DNA of 6,377 bases from Bordetella parapertussis. GTDB taxonomy: Bacteria; Pseudomonadota; Gammaproteobacteria; Burkholderiales; SG8-39. Made by a program: the position numbers and the translations under genes. Under the pieces are notes generated by a model, which did no database searches, was not told the origin of the DNA, and saw only the letters and a list, made by a program, of their open reading frames with translations. Positions 5,274 through 6,377 of this stretch are shown here, piece after piece (position 1 is the first letter of the stretch; each line of letters opens with the position of its first letter). The DNA lies in contig CAMDRY010000200.1 in assembly GCA_945906975.1 (NCBI GenBank), positions 1-6,377 of the forward strand. The letters are read 5' to 3'.

Positions 5274-5747
5274 TCAGGGCGGTGGCGGTTTGTCGCGTGG
5301 ATGCGGATCGAGCACACCGATAGCCCATTGCTCGAGCGGTCCGCCGAAAACCAGGATCAGCAGCACCAGCACAAAGGTCGCCGCCATCGGGATCCAGGCC
5401 GCCGCGCCGCAGGCACAGCCGAGGCAGGCGGCCAGCCACACCGAGGCGGCGGTGGTAAGACCGTGCACTTCACTGCCCTCATGGGTGCGCAGGATCACGC
5501 CGGCACCGATAAAGCCGATGCCGGTGATGATGCCCTGCATGATGCGGCTGATGGCGTCGGCATGATGCGCTGCGCTGAAGTACTGGCTCCAGCTTGGCAC
5601 CGCAGTGACCAGCGCCGCGCCAAGCGCCACCAGCGCATGGGTGCGCAGGCCCGCCGGCTTGTGTTTCATTTCGCGGTTAAGCCCGATGAGGCCGCCCACC
5701 ACGGTAGCGGCCACCAGTCGCAGTACGAGGTCGTTGATTGGGTCCAT
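5274..5747 (-). CDS. MgtC/SapB-family membrane protein, short form
   Basis: Inner-membrane protein with the MgtC N-terminal domain, 157 residues. Four or five hydrophobic segments are visible: about 5-24, 36-50, 66-86, 94-112 and 116-134. Family motifs are GGLIGLNREMKHKPAGLRTHALVALGAA (18-45; begins with the conserved Gly-Leu-Arg/Asn-Arg-Glu block), IMQGIITGIGFIGAGVILR (69-87), and VHGLTTAASVWLAACLG (93-109). The C-terminal ACT-like cytoplasmic domain of Salmonella MgtC (about 230 residues) is absent, as in SapB-type short members, and the protein ends in a polar, proline-rich tail. Characterised MgtC proteins modulate F1Fo ATP synthase and aid low-Mg2+ and intracellular survival; short environmental homologues are mostly unstudied. 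GGGAGG (5763-5758, minus strand) lies ten bases before ATG 5747. It converges on the YgiN-like gene across 71 bases with no clear terminator, and a 33-codon ORF lies just upstream. Confidence 0.9.
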   Translation of the reverse strand: MDPINDLVLRLVAATVVGGLIGLNREMKHKPAGLRTHALVALGAALVTAVPSWSQYFSAAHHADAISRIMQGIITGIGFIGAGVILRTHEGSEVHGLTTAASVWLAACLGCACGAAAWIPMAATFVLVLLILVFGGPLEQWAIGVLDPHPRDKPPPP

Positions 5748-5766
5748 GCGCGCGTCGCCTCCCAGC

Positions 5767-5868
5767 TTATGTGGCTGCGCAATGCTGTTGTGACCGGCGG
5801 TCTTTGGTGTCGACCCGGGGCAGGCGCCAATATCGGGCAGATTTCAGGTCCGTAGTGCTTTTCGCCAT
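5767..5868 (-). CDS. Possible 33-residue ORF immediately upstream of the MgtC-like gene
   Basis: ATG at 5868-5866 is preceded at 6 bases by AGGAGA, a good ribosome binding site, and the frame ends with TAA at 5769-5767, 19 bases before the MgtC-like start. The product begins MAKSTTDLKSARYW and ends QQHCAAT; it is basic, with no hydrophobic segment, and I do not recognise it. Position suggests cotranscription, and perhaps translational coupling or a leader role; mgtC genes in enterobacteria have regulatory leader ORFs (mgtM, mgtP). This one lacks a proline run, however, and I see no attenuator hairpin between it and the gene. It could also be a free-standing microprotein or chance. Confidence 0.45.
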   Translation of the reverse strand: MAKSTTDLKSARYWRLPRVDTKDRRSQQHCAAT

Positions 5869-5965
5869 GCTGTTCTCCTGCAGATTTGGCTTTGACCGGG
5901 GCGCCTGACCGTTTAAACCAGGGCCGGGGCGACGCTGTTCAATTCTAAACCCATGCGCACCCCTG

Positions 5966-6005
5966 CTGTTTTGCCTTTGGAAGCGTAAAAAACCATGCAA
6001 AACAG
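5966..6005. repeat. 9-bp inverted repeat, possible terminator
   Basis: CTGTTTTGC (5966-5974) and GCAAAACAG (5997-6005) are perfect inverted arms separated by 22 bases. On the + strand a CTTTTTCTC tail follows, resembling an intrinsic terminator, but the loop is long and no + gene precedes it closely. It sits in the 192-bp spacer between the divergent 33-codon ORF and the GNQ-repeat gene, so it may instead be a regulator site. Confidence 0.35.
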
Positions 6006-6046
6006 GGCTTTTTCTCACCCCCCCCTGCCATTGCGGGGCCGAGAAT

Positions 6047-6054
6047 GAGATAAT
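6047..6054 (+). promoter_or_regulatory. Candidate -10 just upstream of the GNQ-repeat gene
   Basis: GAGATAAT here includes GATAAT (6049-6054), five of six to the sigma-70 -10, and a TG lies just before it at 6046-6047 (TGAGATAAT, extended -10 form). No strong -35 is present at 17 bases. Transcription from this site would begin at or next to the ATG at 6061, giving a leaderless or nearly leaderless mRNA, consistent with the absence of a clear ribosome binding site. Confidence 0.3.
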
Positions 6055-6060
6055 AGACCG

Positions 6061-6377
6061 ATGAATACACAAGATCCTGATATGGAAAATAATCAAAACG
6101 AGCAACCCGTTCAGCCTGAACAGGCGAACTCAGCCAACAACGGCGACCAGTCTGGCAACGAAGGCAACCAAGGTAACCAGGGCAACCAAGGCAACCAGGG
6201 TAACCAGGGTAACCAGGGCAACCAAGGTAACCAGGGCAATCAGCCTCGTCAGGCCCAAAACAACAACGGGCCGCGCCAGCGTATGAAGGAGTTGATGGCC
6301 ATTCCCGAGCGCGAACGCACCGACGCGCAGTGGGACGAACTCAACGAGTTGGAGATCAGCATGGCTTCGGCCAACCG
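6061..6377 (+). CDS. Asn/Gln-rich protein with Gly-Asn-Gln repeats, partial (3' end outside window)
   Basis: Open frame running off the window end after 105 complete codons. Residues 1-34 are polar and acidic (MNTQDPDMENNQNEQPVQ...), residues 35-61 are nine perfect GNQ triplets, residues 62-72 are PRQAQNNNGPR, and from 73 a helical charged segment starts: RMKELMAIPERERT then DAQWDELNELEISMAS. The head is low-complexity and surely disordered; the folded part begins at about 73 and continues past the end. I do not recognise the family. The start is uncertain: ATG 6061 has no clear ribosome binding site, and ATG 6082 (residue 8) is an alternative. The unbroken frame, protein-like helical segment and synonymous wobble variation within the repeats support a real gene. 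No signal peptide or membrane segment is visible, so cytoplasmic location is likely. Confidence 0.7.
   Translation, partial: MNTQDPDMENNQNEQPVQPEQANSANNGDQSGNEGNQGNQGNQGNQGNQGNQGNQGNQGNQPRQAQNNNGPRQRMKELMAIPERERTDAQWDELNELEISMASAN
6163..6243 (+). repeat. Nine tandem 9-bp units encoding Gly-Asn-Gln
   Basis: Nine consecutive 9-base units of the form GGYAAYCAR, each encoding GNQ, with a degenerate GNE unit (6154-6162) just before. Units differ only at wobble bases, mainly GGCAACCAA versus GGTAACCAG. The length is a multiple of three, so gain or loss of units would keep the downstream frame. Confidence 0.92.

Noticed and set aside
6163..6243. CRISPR-like tandem repeat array
   Set aside because: Nine-base units are contiguous without spacers and encode an in-frame tripeptide.

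Overview
The window looks like GC-rich betaproteobacterial chromosome, most likely Burkholderiales or a neighbouring order. Support is the high third-position G+C, a Bug-type periplasmic binding protein (a family greatly expanded in Burkholderiales), a CbpA/CbpM chaperone locus and a REP-associated transposase scar. This placement is inference from gene content; no rRNA or tRNA is present.

Left part (1-3200): the window opens inside a decayed REP-associated tyrosine transposase (2-245, + strand reading). A Bug/TctC-type solute receptor (395-1381, -) and an FAD-dependent GMC oxidoreductase (1493-3109, +) follow, transcribed divergently from a 111-bp spacer holding a 14-bp inverted repeat. Together they look like a small uptake-plus-oxidation unit for an unknown organic substrate. 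A GT-rich low-complexity tract follows the oxidoreductase.

Middle (3200-4195): a 70-residue one-helix membrane protein (-) lies opposite a strong +-strand intrinsic terminator that has no obvious gene of its own. Next is the wreck of a cbpA-cbpM operon. The CbpA J-domain survives behind a sigma-32-like promoter, but its HPD motif reads RPD. After about 82 residues the sequence jumps, out of frame, into the C-terminal half of the modulator CbpM. One internal deletion explains this.

Right part (4196-6377): a MarC-family membrane protein and a YgiN-like quinol monooxygenase form a probable two-gene operon (+). A short MgtC/SapB-family membrane protein (-) converges on it and is preceded by a 33-codon ORF with a good ribosome binding site. 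The window ends inside an unrecognised Asn/Gln-rich protein (6061 onward, +) carrying nine Gly-Asn-Gln repeats.

I see no coherent undescribed multi-gene system. The most noteworthy items are the collapsed cbpA/cbpM locus with its altered HPD motif, the orphan terminator, the small ORF ahead of the MgtC-like gene and the GNQ-repeat protein.
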